Source of the DNA: Anaeromyxobacter dehalogenans 2CP-1
GTDB lineage: Bacteria; Myxococcota; Myxococcia; Myxococcales; Anaeromyxobacteraceae
Assembly (NCBI RefSeq): GCF_000022145.1
Contig: NC_011891.1
Span: forward strand, 4,508,501-4,572,500
Reading direction: 5' to 3'
Length of the DNA stretch: 64,000 bases
This document shows positions 28,201 through 37,060 of the stretch, piece after piece; position 1 is the first letter of the stretch, and the number at the start of each line of letters is the position of its first letter. The position numbers and the translations under genes were made by a program. The notes under the pieces were generated by a model. The model worked only from the letters and a program-made list of their open reading frames with translations, ran no database searches and had not been told where the DNA came from.

Positions 28201-29270
28201 TGCGCCGCCGGGCCCACGTCGCGGCGCTGGGCCTGCTCCTCGCGGCGTCCCCCGCCGCCGCGGCGGGGTTCGTGGATCCGCTCGACCAGCCCGCCGGCCC
28301 GAGCGCGCTCGCGGCGCGGCGGCCGCTGCTGTCGGTGGCCCGCGCGGGCGAGCGCCTGGTGGCGGTCGGCGAGCGCGGGCTGGCGGTCCTCTCCGACGAC
28401 GGCGGCGCGCGCTGGACGCAGGCGGCGGTGCCGGTGAGCGAGGACCTCACCGCGGTGCGCTTCGCGTCGCCGCGGCTCGGCTGGGCGGTGGGCCACGGCG
28501 GCGTGGTGCTCGCGAGCGAGGACGGCGGCGCGCGCTGGGAGCGACGCCTCGACGGGCGCGGGCTGGCGCGGCTCCTCGACGCGTGGGCGCGGGACGGCGC
28601 CGGCCGGATCGCGCCGGCCGCGCTGGCGCAGGCGCGCGACCTCGCGGCGCGCGGCCCGGACCAGCCGCTCCTCGACGTGTGGCTGGACGCCGCCGGCCGC
28701 GAGGGCTTCGCGGTGGGCGCGTTCGGCCTCGCGCTCGCCACCCGCGACGGCGGGCGGACCTGGACGCCCTGGCTCGACCGGCTCGAGAACCCGCGCGCGC
28801 TGCACCTGCACGCGCTCCTCGAAGCCCGCGGGGCGCTGTACCTCGCCGGCGAGCAGGGCCTGCTCCTGCGGCTCGACCGCGCCGCCGGGCGCTTCCGGGC
28901 GGTGGCCATCCCGTACGCGGGCACCCTGTTCGGCCTCGCCGCCGACGGGCGCGCGCTGCTCGCGTTCGGGCTGCGCGGGACGGTGCTGCGCAGCGTGGAC
29001 GGCGGGCCCTGGCGCAAGGTCGCGTCCGGCGTGGAGGCGGCGCTCACCGGCGGCGCGGCGCTGCCCGACGGGCGGCTGGCGCTCGCGGCCGCCTCCGGCG
29101 AGCTGCTCGTGTCGGCGGACGGCGGCGCCACCTTCGAGCGCGTCTCGGCGCCGGGCGCGGTGCTCGCGCCCGCCTTCGCGATCGCGCCGGCGGGTCCGGG
29201 CGCGCTGGCGGTGGCCGGCGCCGAGGGCGTGCGGGTGGTGGCGCTGCCGCGCCCGCGCGAGGCGCCGTGA
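28200..29270 (+). CDS. YCF48/BNR-repeat beta-propeller protein
   Basis: A 356-residue exported protein (signal about residues 1-21). It carries repeated Asp-box motifs of type SxDGGxxW (SDDGGARW, SEDGGARW, TRDGGRTW, SVDGGPW, SADGGATF), building a beta-propeller like the photosystem assembly factor YCF48. It overlaps its upstream neighbour by one base and its downstream RND gene by four (GTGA). In related operons a YCF48-type protein always sits beside the RND subunit, suggesting an assembly or adaptor role in the periplasm. Confidence 0.85.
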   Translation: MRRRAHVAALGLLLAASPAAAAGFVDPLDQPAGPSALAARRPLLSVARAGERLVAVGERGLAVLSDDGGARWTQAAVPVSEDLTAVRFASPRLGWAVGHGGVVLASEDGGARWERRLDGRGLARLLDAWARDGAGRIAPAALAQARDLAARGPDQPLLDVWLDAAGREGFAVGAFGLALATRDGGRTWTPWLDRLENPRALHLHALLEARGALYLAGEQGLLLRLDRAAGRFRAVAIPYAGTLFGLAADGRALLAFGLRGTVLRSVDGGPWRKVASGVEAALTGGAALPDGRLALAAASGELLVSADGGATFERVSAPGAVLAPAFAIAPAGPGALAVAGAEGVRVVALPRPREAP

Positions 29271-31708
29271 GGCGGGCGAGCGCGCGCGCGCCGGGGCACG
29301 AGCGCCCCGACGCAGCCGGTCCTGCGACGGGGAACGCGTCCTCGCGCGGCGCGCCCGGGCCGTTCGATCCCGCCGAGGGGAGCTGGCTGGAGCGGCTGGT
29401 GTTCGGGCACCGCGCCGCGGTGGTGATCCTGACCGCGCTCGTGACGCTCGCGCTCGGGGCCGCGGCCGCCACCCGCCACGTGGTGAGCGCCGACCTGGAC
29501 CGGATCACGCCCGGCTCCCACCCGTTCGTGCAGGCCGCCCGCGCCCGCGCCGACCGGCTGCGCGGCCTCGGCAACACCCTCCTCGTGGTGGTCGAGAACC
29601 CGCGCGGCGACGTCTGGGATCGCGCCTACCTGGAGGCGCTCCGCGACGCGAGCGACACGCTGTTCCTCATGCCCGGCGTGGATCGCCCCTGGGTGAAGTC
29701 GCTCTGGACGCCGTCGGTCCGCTGGACCGAGGTGACCGAGGAGGGCTTCCGGGGTGGCCCGGTGATGCCGGACGCGGCCGACGGCTCGCCGGAGGCCATC
29801 GCGGCGCTGCGCCGGAACGTGCGGCGGGCCGGGCTGACGGGGACGCTGGTCGCGCTCGACGAGCGATCCAGCGCGGTGCAGGTGCCGCTGCTGGATCGCG
29901 ATCCGGTCACCGGCGCCGGCCTCGACTACCGTGCGCTCTCGGCGGAGCTGGAGGCGCTGCGGCGGCGCCTCGAGGGGCCGGCCGGCGACGGGCCGGTGCG
30001 CGTGCGCATCGTCGGCTTCGCGAAGCGGGTGGGCGCGATCCTCGACGGCACCGTGGCGGTGGGCGCCTGGTTCGGCGTGGCCGCCGCCATCGCGGCCGCC
30101 ATCCTGTGGCTCTCCTCGCGCTGCCTCCGGAGCACGGCGCTGGTGCTCGCCTGCTCGGGCGTGGCGCTGGTGTGGCAGCTCGGCATCGTCTCGCTGCTGG
30201 GCGTGCCGCTCGATCCGTTCTCGGTGCTGGTGCCGTTCCTGATCTTCGCCATGGGGGTGTCCCACGGCACGCAGAAGATGAACGGCGTGCTGCAGGACGT
30301 GGGGCGCGGCGCCGACCGGCGGCTCGCGGCTCGCCGCACCTTCCGCCGGCTCTTCCCGGCCGGGCTCACCGCGCTCCTCACCGACGCGGTCGGGTTCTCG
30401 GTGCTCGCGCTGGTGGACGTCCCGGCCATCCGGCAGCTCTCCCTCGCCGCCACGGTGGGCGTGGGCGTGCTCATCGTCACGAACCTGGTGCTGCTGCCGG
30501 TGCTGCTCTCGTACACCGGGGTGAGCGGCGCGGCGGCGCTGCGGAGCCTCCGCGGCGAGGCCGGCGGCGCGGGGCCCTGGGGCGCCTGGCGGCTGGTGGA
30601 CCGCTTCACCGAGCCGCGCTGGGCGGCGGGGATCCTGGCCGTGGCCGCGGTGCTCGTCGGGATCGGGCTCGCCGCCGGGCGCGGGGTGCCGGTCGGCTCG
30701 ACCCAGCCCGGCGCGCCGGAGCTGCGCGCCGACGCCCGCTACAACCAGGACGACGCCTACCTCGCGGCCCACTACGGCGCGTCGAGCGACGTGTTCGCGG
30801 TGATGGTGGAGACGCCGCCCGAGGGCTGCACCTCCTGGGAGACGCTCGTCGAGGCCGACCGGCTGGGCTGGGCGCTGCGGCAGGTCCCGGGCGTGCAGGC
30901 CACCGCCTCGCTCGCCGACGCGGTCCGGCAGATCACGGCGGGCTCGTTCGAGGGCTGCCCGAAGTGGCTGACGCTCTCGCGCGACCCGCGGATCCTGGGG
31001 GGCGCGGCCGAGGCGGCTGGGACGCGCAACCCCGACCTGTTCGACCCGGAGTGCACGGTCATGCCGGTGCTCGCGTACCTCTCCGACCACCGCGCCGACA
31101 CGCTCGACCGCGTGGTGGCCGCCGCCGAGGCGTTCGCGCGCGACCACGCCTCGCCGGGCCGCGCCTTCCTGCTCGCAGCGGGGAGCGCGGGCGTGGAGGC
31201 CGCCACCAACCTCGCCGTCCGCGAGGCGCAGCCGCGCATGACCGCCTGCGTGTTCGCGGCGGTGGTGGCGCTCTGCCTGCTGGTCTTCCGGAGCTGGCGG
31301 GCGGTGGTGGTGACGGTGGTGCCGCTCGCCACCACCGCGGTGCTGTGCCGGGCGGTGATGGCGTGGCTGGGCATCGGCATGACCCTCGCCACGCTGCCGG
31401 TCATCGCGCTCGGCGTGGGCATCCCGGACTTCGCGCTCTACCTGCTCTCGGTCCAGCTCGCGCACCAGCGCGCGGGCGCGCCGCTCGGCGAGGCGCACCG
31501 GCGCGCGCTCCGCTTCACCGGGCGGCCGGTGGTGCTGGTGGCCGTGACGCTCGCGGCGGGCGTCGTCACCTGGGCGTTCTCGCCGCTCCGCCTCCAGGCC
31601 GACATGGGCATCCTGCTCACCTTCATGTTCCTCGGGAACATGGTCGCCGCGGTGGCGCTCGTGCCGGCGCTCTCCCGGCTCCTCCTCCGGGAGGTCCCCG
31701 CCCGATGA
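29267..31708 (+). CDS. MMPL/RND superfamily transporter
   Basis: An 813-residue inner-membrane RND-type permease. There is one helix near residues 48-67, a periplasmic loop, a five-helix bundle (about 263-440), a second loop, and a second bundle from about residue 653, with VPFLIFAMGVSHGTQKMN and VIALGVGIPDFALYLLSVQ as paired signature helices. This HpnN/MMPL-type class moves lipids or other hydrophobic cargo with proton energy. The GTG start overlaps the YCF48-like stop; its stop overlaps the MFS ATG. It is shorter than tripartite AcrB pumps and has no adaptor gene; DUF1302/DUF1329/YCF48 presumably replace it. Confidence 0.88.
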   Translation: MRRASARAPGHERPDAAGPATGNASSRGAPGPFDPAEGSWLERLVFGHRAAVVILTALVTLALGAAAATRHVVSADLDRITPGSHPFVQAARARADRLRGLGNTLLVVVENPRGDVWDRAYLEALRDASDTLFLMPGVDRPWVKSLWTPSVRWTEVTEEGFRGGPVMPDAADGSPEAIAALRRNVRRAGLTGTLVALDERSSAVQVPLLDRDPVTGAGLDYRALSAELEALRRRLEGPAGDGPVRVRIVGFAKRVGAILDGTVAVGAWFGVAAAIAAAILWLSSRCLRSTALVLACSGVALVWQLGIVSLLGVPLDPFSVLVPFLIFAMGVSHGTQKMNGVLQDVGRGADRRLAARRTFRRLFPAGLTALLTDAVGFSVLALVDVPAIRQLSLAATVGVGVLIVTNLVLLPVLLSYTGVSGAAALRSLRGEAGGAGPWGAWRLVDRFTEPRWAAGILAVAAVLVGIGLAAGRGVPVGSTQPGAPELRADARYNQDDAYLAAHYGASSDVFAVMVETPPEGCTSWETLVEADRLGWALRQVPGVQATASLADAVRQITAGSFEGCPKWLTLSRDPRILGGAAEAAGTRNPDLFDPECTVMPVLAYLSDHRADTLDRVVAAAEAFARDHASPGRAFLLAAGSAGVEAATNLAVREAQPRMTACVFAAVVALCLLVFRSWRAVVVTVVPLATTAVLCRAVMAWLGIGMTLATLPVIALGVGIPDFALYLLSVQLAHQRAGAPLGEAHRRALRFTGRPVVLVAVTLAAGVVTWAFSPLRLQADMGILLTFMFLGNMVAAVALVPALSRLLLREVPAR

Positions 31709-33090
31709 CCGCCCTGCCGGACAGCGCCACGGGTTCCCGGAGCGTGAACGTCACCGACCTCGTGGACGCGGGGCGGCTCGGGCGCTTCCACCTGGGCGCG
31801 TTCGCGGTGCTGGGCGGCTGCCTGGTGATGGACGGGTTCGACCTGCAGGCCATGGGCTACGCCGCGCCGGCGCTGGCGCGCGACTGGGGGCTGCCCATCG
31901 CCCGCCTCGGCCCGGTGTTCGGCGCCGGCCTGCTGGGCCTGTTCCTCGGCTCGATCCTGGCCGGCATGGCGGCCGACCGGATCGGCCGCCGCCCGGTGCT
32001 GATCGGCTCGACCGCGGCGTTCGGGGTCTTCACGCTCGCCACCGCGGCCGCCGGCTCCATGCCCTCGCTGCTCGCGGCCCGGTTCCTGGCCGGCCTCGGC
32101 CTCGGCGCCATCATGCCGAACGCCACCGCGCTGGTGGGCGAGTACGCGCCGCGCCGGAACCGCGTCGCGACCATGATGATCGTGACGAACGGCTTCATGG
32201 TGGGCGCGGTCGCGGCCGGCGCGCTGTCCGCCTGGCTCGTCCCCGCGTACGGCTGGCGCGCGCCGTTCTGGATCGGCGGCGCCATCCCGCTCGTCCTGCT
32301 CCCGCCCATGGCGCGCTGGCTGCCCGAGTCGCTGCAGCTCCTGGCGGTCTCCGGGCGCCGGCCGGCGGAGCTGGCGCGCTGGCTGCGGCACGCCGCGCCG
32401 GGCGCACCGGTGGGCCCGGGCGTCCGCTACACCGTGCGCGAGGCTCCGCGCCGCGGGTTCGTGCTCGTGGAGCTGCTCCGCGGCGGGCGCGCCGCCGCGA
32501 CGGTCCTGCTCTGGCTCGCGAACTTCGCGAACATGATCGTCATCTACGCGGTGGCGAGCTGGCTGCCCACGCTCGTGCGCGAGGCGGGCTTCTCCACCGC
32601 GACCGCGGTCTGGGCCGGCACCGCGGTGCAGCTCGGCGGGCTCGTCGGCACGGTGGTGCTGGGCCTCGTGCTCCAGCGGCTCGGCTTCGTGCCGGTGCTG
32701 GCGAGCTGCTTCGCGACGGCCGCGGCGTGCCTGCTCGTGCTGGGCCGCCCCGGCCTCCCGCTCCCGGCGCTCCTCACCGTCGCGTTCGTGGTGGGCTGGG
32801 CGGTGCAGGGCGGCCAGCCCGGCCTCAACGCGCTCGCCGCCACGTTCTACCCGACCGACCTCCGCTCCACCGGCATCGGCGCCGGGCTCGGCGTGGGCCG
32901 GCTGGGCGGCTTCCTCGGCCCGCTGGTGGCGGGCGCGATCCTGGCGCGCGGCGGCGGCGCGCAGGGCGTGTTCCAGGCCGCCGCGGTGCCGGCGGTCGCC
33001 TCCGCGCTCGTCATGCTCGCGCTGCGCCGGGCGGCCCCGGGCGTGGGCGCGCGCGCGCCGGAAGGCCACGCGCCGGCCGCCGGACGATGA
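31705..33090 (+). CDS. MFS transporter, aromatic acid:H+ symporter (AAHS)-like
   Basis: A 461-residue major facilitator permease with about 12 spans. GGCLVMDGFDLQAMGYAAPA in helix 1, GMAADRIGRRPVLIGS in the 2-3 loop, and RFLAGLGLGAIMPNATALVGEYAP are typical of the AAHS (PcaK/BenK) family importing benzoate-type acids. Last gene of the operon, overlapping the RND gene by four bases. Its presence suggests the operon handles an aromatic or carboxylic substrate, but no catabolic genes are adjacent. Confidence 0.87.
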   Translation: MTALPDSATGSRSVNVTDLVDAGRLGRFHLGAFAVLGGCLVMDGFDLQAMGYAAPALARDWGLPIARLGPVFGAGLLGLFLGSILAGMAADRIGRRPVLIGSTAAFGVFTLATAAAGSMPSLLAARFLAGLGLGAIMPNATALVGEYAPRRNRVATMMIVTNGFMVGAVAAGALSAWLVPAYGWRAPFWIGGAIPLVLLPPMARWLPESLQLLAVSGRRPAELARWLRHAAPGAPVGPGVRYTVREAPRRGFVLVELLRGGRAAATVLLWLANFANMIVIYAVASWLPTLVREAGFSTATAVWAGTAVQLGGLVGTVVLGLVLQRLGFVPVLASCFATAAACLLVLGRPGLPLPALLTVAFVVGWAVQGGQPGLNALAATFYPTDLRSTGIGAGLGVGRLGGFLGPLVAGAILARGGGAQGVFQAAAVPAVASALVMLALRRAAPGVGARAPEGHAPAAGR

Positions 33091-33242
33091 AGGCGCTTCC
33101 CGGCGCCTCCGCTCCCGGCTCGGTGGATTCACGGTGAGTGGATCCCGGCCCAGCGCAGCGCCTTCGCCGCGGCCGGCGATGTCCGCCGCGGGTGCTAGCC
33201 TCGGGGCGTACGGGCGCGCCGCATGCGCCCGGGGGAGCCCCG

Positions 33243-34523
33243 ATGAACGCCCTCGTCCCGATCCTCGTCGCCGCGCTCGCGGTCGCCGCCGCGGTGGCGG
33301 CGCTGGTGGCGCTGGTGCCGCCGCGCGTGGCCGCGACGGTGCGCGCGCTGCTCGCCGACCGGCTCGACGCGGTCGAGCGCGCGCAGGAGCGGCTGGAGCG
33401 GACGCTGCGCGAGGAGCTGGGGCGCGGGCGCGCCGAGGCGGCGCAGGGGACGCAGCGGCTCCGCGAGGAGGTCCGCGCCTCGCTGGGCGAGTCGCTCGGC
33501 CGGATGGGCGAGGCCACCGAGCGCCGGCTCGACGCGCTGCGCGCCACGGTGGAGCAGCGGCTGAAGGTGCTGCAGGAGGAGAACGGCGCGCGCCTCGAGC
33601 AGATGCGCGCCACCGTGGACGAGAAGCTGCAGGGCACGCTCGAGAAGCGCCTGGGCGAGTCGTTCCGGCTGGTGAGCGAGCGCCTCGAGGCGGTGCAGCG
33701 CGGCCTGGGCGAGATGCAGACGCTCGCGAACGGGGTGGGCGACCTGAAGCGCGTGCTCGCGAACGTGAAGGTGCGCGGCACGTTCGGCGAGGTGCAGCTC
33801 GAGGCGCTGCTCGAGCAGCTCCTCGCGCCGGAGCAGCTCGCGAAGAACGTCGCTACGCGCCCCGGCTCGGGGGAGCGGGTCGAGTTCGCGATCCGGCTCC
33901 CCGGCCACGACGGGGCGCGCACCGAGGTGCTGCTGCCCATCGACGCGAAGTTCCCCATCGAGGACTACCAGCGCCTGGTGGACGCGTCGGAGCGCGGCGA
34001 CGCCGCCCGCGTCGAGGAGGTGAGCCGCGCGCTGGAGGTGCGCGTCCGCGGCTGCGCCCGCGACATCCACGACAAGTACATCGCGCCGCCCGGCACCACC
34101 GACTTCGCGCTGCTGTACCTGCCCACCGAGGGGCTCTACGCCGAGGTGGTCCGCCGCCCCGGCCTCACCGAGGCGCTGCAGCGCGACCTCCAGGTGGTGG
34201 TGGCCGGGCCGACCACGCTCGCCGCGCTGCTCAACAGCCTGCAGATGGGCTTCCGCACGCTCGCCATCCAGAAGCGCTCGAGCGAGGTGTGGCAGGTGCT
34301 CGGCGCGGTGAAGACCGAGTTCGGCAAGTTCGGGCAGGTGATCGAGAAGGTGGACCGGAAGCTCCAGGAGGCCTCCACCACGCTCGGCACGGTCGCGACG
34401 CGCAGCCGCGCCATCCAGCGGCGGCTCCGCGACGTGGAGGCGCTCCCGGCCGTCGACGCCGCGGCGCACCTGCCCGCGATCGACCCCGCGCTCGAGCCGG
34501 TGGAGGACGACGTGCCGGCGTAG
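33243..34523 (+). CDS. rmuC: DNA recombination protein RmuC
   Basis: A 426-residue RmuC. One N-terminal transmembrane helix (residues 1-25) is followed by a long coiled coil (about 35-165) and then the nuclease-like domain: LKRVLANVKVRGTFGEVQLE, LPIDAKFPIEDYQRLV, DFALLYLPTEGLYAEV and LQMGFRTLAIQKRSSEVWQ, the classic motifs. It limits inversion at short inverted repeats. A promoter-like TAGCCT lies about 45 bases before the start. Confidence 0.94.
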   Translation: MNALVPILVAALAVAAAVAALVALVPPRVAATVRALLADRLDAVERAQERLERTLREELGRGRAEAAQGTQRLREEVRASLGESLGRMGEATERRLDALRATVEQRLKVLQEENGARLEQMRATVDEKLQGTLEKRLGESFRLVSERLEAVQRGLGEMQTLANGVGDLKRVLANVKVRGTFGEVQLEALLEQLLAPEQLAKNVATRPGSGERVEFAIRLPGHDGARTEVLLPIDAKFPIEDYQRLVDASERGDAARVEEVSRALEVRVRGCARDIHDKYIAPPGTTDFALLYLPTEGLYAEVVRRPGLTEALQRDLQVVVAGPTTLAALLNSLQMGFRTLAIQKRSSEVWQVLGAVKTEFGKFGQVIEKVDRKLQEASTTLGTVATRSRAIQRRLRDVEALPAVDAAAHLPAIDPALEPVEDDVPA

Positions 34524-34559
34524 GCCGGCCCCTGTCCACCCGCGCGCGACGATGTCCCC

Positions 34560-36095
34560 ATGCCGGCCGCGTCCACGCCGCGCCTGATACGCACCCTCGG
34601 TCACGCGCTCGTCCGCGGACGCTCCGCGCGGATCCGCGTCGCGGACGGGCTGCCCGCCGGCGCGGCGCCGCACGGGCCGGTGGACGTGCTCGCGCTCGCG
34701 TTCGACGGTGCGTGGCGCGTGGCCGCCCGGGAGCGCCCCGCCACGCTGCGCGTCCTCGCGCTCGACCGCATCGCCGCAGCCCGCGCGACCTGCCGCCGCG
34801 CCGGCCCACCGCCGCCGGACTTCGACCCGCTCGACTTCACGCGCTGCGCCTGGCTCGACGGGAGCGGCCCGGCCCGCACCGTCACCGTGCGGCTCCCCGC
34901 CGCGCTCGCCCCGCTCGCGCCGGCGCTGCTGCCCGGCGCCCGCTGCGTCCCCGGATCCGGGGACGGTGCCGTGCTCTGCCACGTGCGCACCTCGCGCCCG
35001 GACCTGCTCTCGGCGCTCACCGCCTCCCTCGGCGCCGGCCCCGCGCTAGACTGCGAGTCCATGCCGACCGCAACGACCCGGCCGCCCGCGGCCCGGACGA
35101 GCGCCCAGGCCCGGCTGCTCGGCCTCGCCACCTTCATCCTGGCGCAGCCCGGCCCGGTGTCGCGCCGGCGCATCTACGAGGCGTTCCCGGACGACTACGC
35201 CGGGAGCGCCGACGCGAAGGAGAAGAAGTTCTCGCGCGACAAGCGCGACCTCGAGCGGCTCGGCTTCGTGCTCGACCGCGAGGACGTGCCGGGCGGCGAC
35301 GACCAGGTCGGCTACTTCATCGACCCGCGCGCCTCGGCGCTGCCGCCGCTGGAGCTCGCGCCGGAGGAGGCCGCGGTGGTGTGGACCGCGGGCGTGTCGG
35401 CGCTGCGCGCCTCGGATCACCCGCTACGCGACGAGCTGGAGAGCGCGCTGCGCAAGCTCCTGGTGGGCGCGAAGGGGCTCCCGCCGCGCGCCGCGGCCGT
35501 GGAGGAGCTGGCGGCGGACGGCGCGCCGGCCTCGGGCGCGCTGCTCGACAAGCTGGTGGACGCGTGGGAGCGCCGCCGCACCGTGACGCTCGAGTACCTG
35601 CGCATCGCCACCGGCGAGGTGGTCCGGCGCGACGTGGACGTGTACGGCTGGGGCCGCCGCCGGGGCGAGTGGATCTTCGCCGGCCACTGCCACCTGCGCG
35701 ACGCCGAGCGCGTGTTCTACCTCTCGCGCGTGCGCGCGCTGAAGGTGAACGCGCGCCGGCGCGACCCGTACCGGATCCCGGCGACCTTCGACGTCCGGCG
35801 CTGGACCCGCCAGCAGATCTGGGACTACGACGTCCACCCGCCGCGCGAGGCGGTGATCCGCTTCCGCGGCTCGCTGGCGCGCGTGGCCGGCCAGCTCCTG
35901 CCCGCGGCGCGGCTGCGCCCCGACGCGGAGGGTGGGCGGGTGGCGCGGCTCGAGGTGCGGAACCTGCGCGGCCTGGTGCGCCAGGCGCTGGCCTGGGGTC
36001 CCGAGGCGGAGCTGCTCGAGCCGGCCGAGGGCCGGGCCATGGCGCGCGAGATGCTCGCCACGCTCGCCGCCGCGCTGGACGGGAGGTCGCCGTGA
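34560..36095 (+). CDS. WYL-domain regulator resembling PafB, with extra N-terminal WYL-like segment
   Basis: A 511-residue frame. Residues 168-511 form a complete PafB-like regulator: HTH (LATFILAQPGPVSRRRIYEA, EKKFSRDKRDLERLGF), WYL domain (VTLEYLRIATGEVVRRDVDV, FYLSRVRALKVNARR) and WCX C-terminal part. Residues 1-167 look like a separate WYL/WCX piece (PATLRVLALDRIAAAR, FDPLDFTRCAWLDG). An internal ATG at 35061 (M168) has a -10-like TAGACT eight bases upstream, so the regulator may be made from its own, near-leaderless start. It overlaps the next WYL gene by four bases, as in pafBC. PafBC activates DNA-damage genes in mycobacteria; here it follows rmuC. Confidence 0.75.
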   Translation: MPAASTPRLIRTLGHALVRGRSARIRVADGLPAGAAPHGPVDVLALAFDGAWRVAARERPATLRVLALDRIAAARATCRRAGPPPPDFDPLDFTRCAWLDGSGPARTVTVRLPAALAPLAPALLPGARCVPGSGDGAVLCHVRTSRPDLLSALTASLGAGPALDCESMPTATTRPPAARTSAQARLLGLATFILAQPGPVSRRRIYEAFPDDYAGSADAKEKKFSRDKRDLERLGFVLDREDVPGGDDQVGYFIDPRASALPPLELAPEEAAVVWTAGVSALRASDHPLRDELESALRKLLVGAKGLPPRAAAVEELAADGAPASGALLDKLVDAWERRRTVTLEYLRIATGEVVRRDVDVYGWGRRRGEWIFAGHCHLRDAERVFYLSRVRALKVNARRRDPYRIPATFDVRRWTRQQIWDYDVHPPREAVIRFRGSLARVAGQLLPAARLRPDAEGGRVARLEVRNLRGLVRQALAWGPEAELLEPAEGRAMAREMLATLAAALDGRSP

Positions 36096-37060
36096 GCGAG
36101 CCGTATCTCAGGTCGCTCCGGCGGCTGCTCCTGCTGGTCCCGGTGGCGGTGCGCGCCGCGCGGCAGGGGCGCGGCGTCCCGCTCGATCGCGCCGTCGAGG
36201 TGACCGGCGCGCGCAGCGTGGCCGAGCTGGCCGCGGACGTCGAGAGCATCCGCTCGCTGTGGGTCGATCCGGAGCGCGCCGAGGACCTGGTCTCGCTGTA
36301 CGTCGAGGACGGCGAGGTTCACCTCGTGTACGCGCACGAGCTGGGCCGGCCGGTGGCGCTGTCGCTCTCCGAGGGCGCGGTGCTGCTCGCCGCGCTCGCG
36401 CCGTTCGAGGAGACCGCCGGCAAGCCGGTGCGCGAGGCCAGCCGCAAGCTGCGCAAGGCCATCCCCGAGCCGCTCCGCCCCGAGGCCGAGCAGCTGGTGC
36501 GCGGCCTCGACGTGGTGCTCGCGCCCACCGGGCCCTGGGCCGGCGCGCTCGAGCAGGCCATCGCCGCGCGCGTCGAGGTGGTGCTCGACTACCGCGCGGT
36601 CGGCGACGGGGCGGTGGCGCGCCGCACGGTGGAGCCGCGCGCGCTGTTCCACCGCGACGGCCAGTGGTACCTGGCCGCCTGGAACGTGGAGAAGGCGCAC
36701 GAGCACCTGTACCGGCTCGACCGGATCGCCGCGGTGACCACCGGGGCGCGGGTCTTCGGCCCGCACCGCGTCTCCCTGGCCCGCTACGCGGGGCGGCTCT
36801 ACTTCGAGTCCGGCGCGGAGCGCGAGGTGACGCTCCGGCTCACCGGCGTGGCGGCCCGGGTGGCGCGCTCGAACCCGGCGCTGCGCATCCGCGAGCGCGA
36901 CGACGGCTCGGTGTCGCTCGCGCAGCGGGTCACGCCCGGCAACTACCTCGCCGGCGCGGTGCTGGGCTGGGGCGGCGAGGCGACCGTGGAGGGCCCGCCG
37001 GACGTCCGCGAGGCGCTCCGGGCGCGGGTGGCCGAGCTGGCGGCGCGCTACGCCGGCTAG
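36092..37060 (+). CDS. WYL-domain regulator resembling PafC
   Basis: A 322-residue regulator starting at a GTG that overlaps the PafB-like stop, with GGGAGG five bases upstream. It has an N-terminal HTH-like region (VPVAVRAARQGRGVPLDRAVE), a WYL domain (EVVLDYRAVGDGAVARRTVEP, HRDGQWYLAAWNVEKAHEHL with the W-Y-L triad, YRLDRIAAV), and a WCX end. It should pair with its upstream neighbour as a heterodimer or complex. Its TAG shares a CTAG with the convergent plsC stop. Confidence 0.83.
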   Translation: MSEPYLRSLRRLLLLVPVAVRAARQGRGVPLDRAVEVTGARSVAELAADVESIRSLWVDPERAEDLVSLYVEDGEVHLVYAHELGRPVALSLSEGAVLLAALAPFEETAGKPVREASRKLRKAIPEPLRPEAEQLVRGLDVVLAPTGPWAGALEQAIAARVEVVLDYRAVGDGAVARRTVEPRALFHRDGQWYLAAWNVEKAHEHLYRLDRIAAVTTGARVFGPHRVSLARYAGRLYFESGAEREVTLRLTGVAARVARSNPALRIRERDDGSVSLAQRVTPGNYLAGAVLGWGGEATVEGPPDVREALRARVAELAARYAG

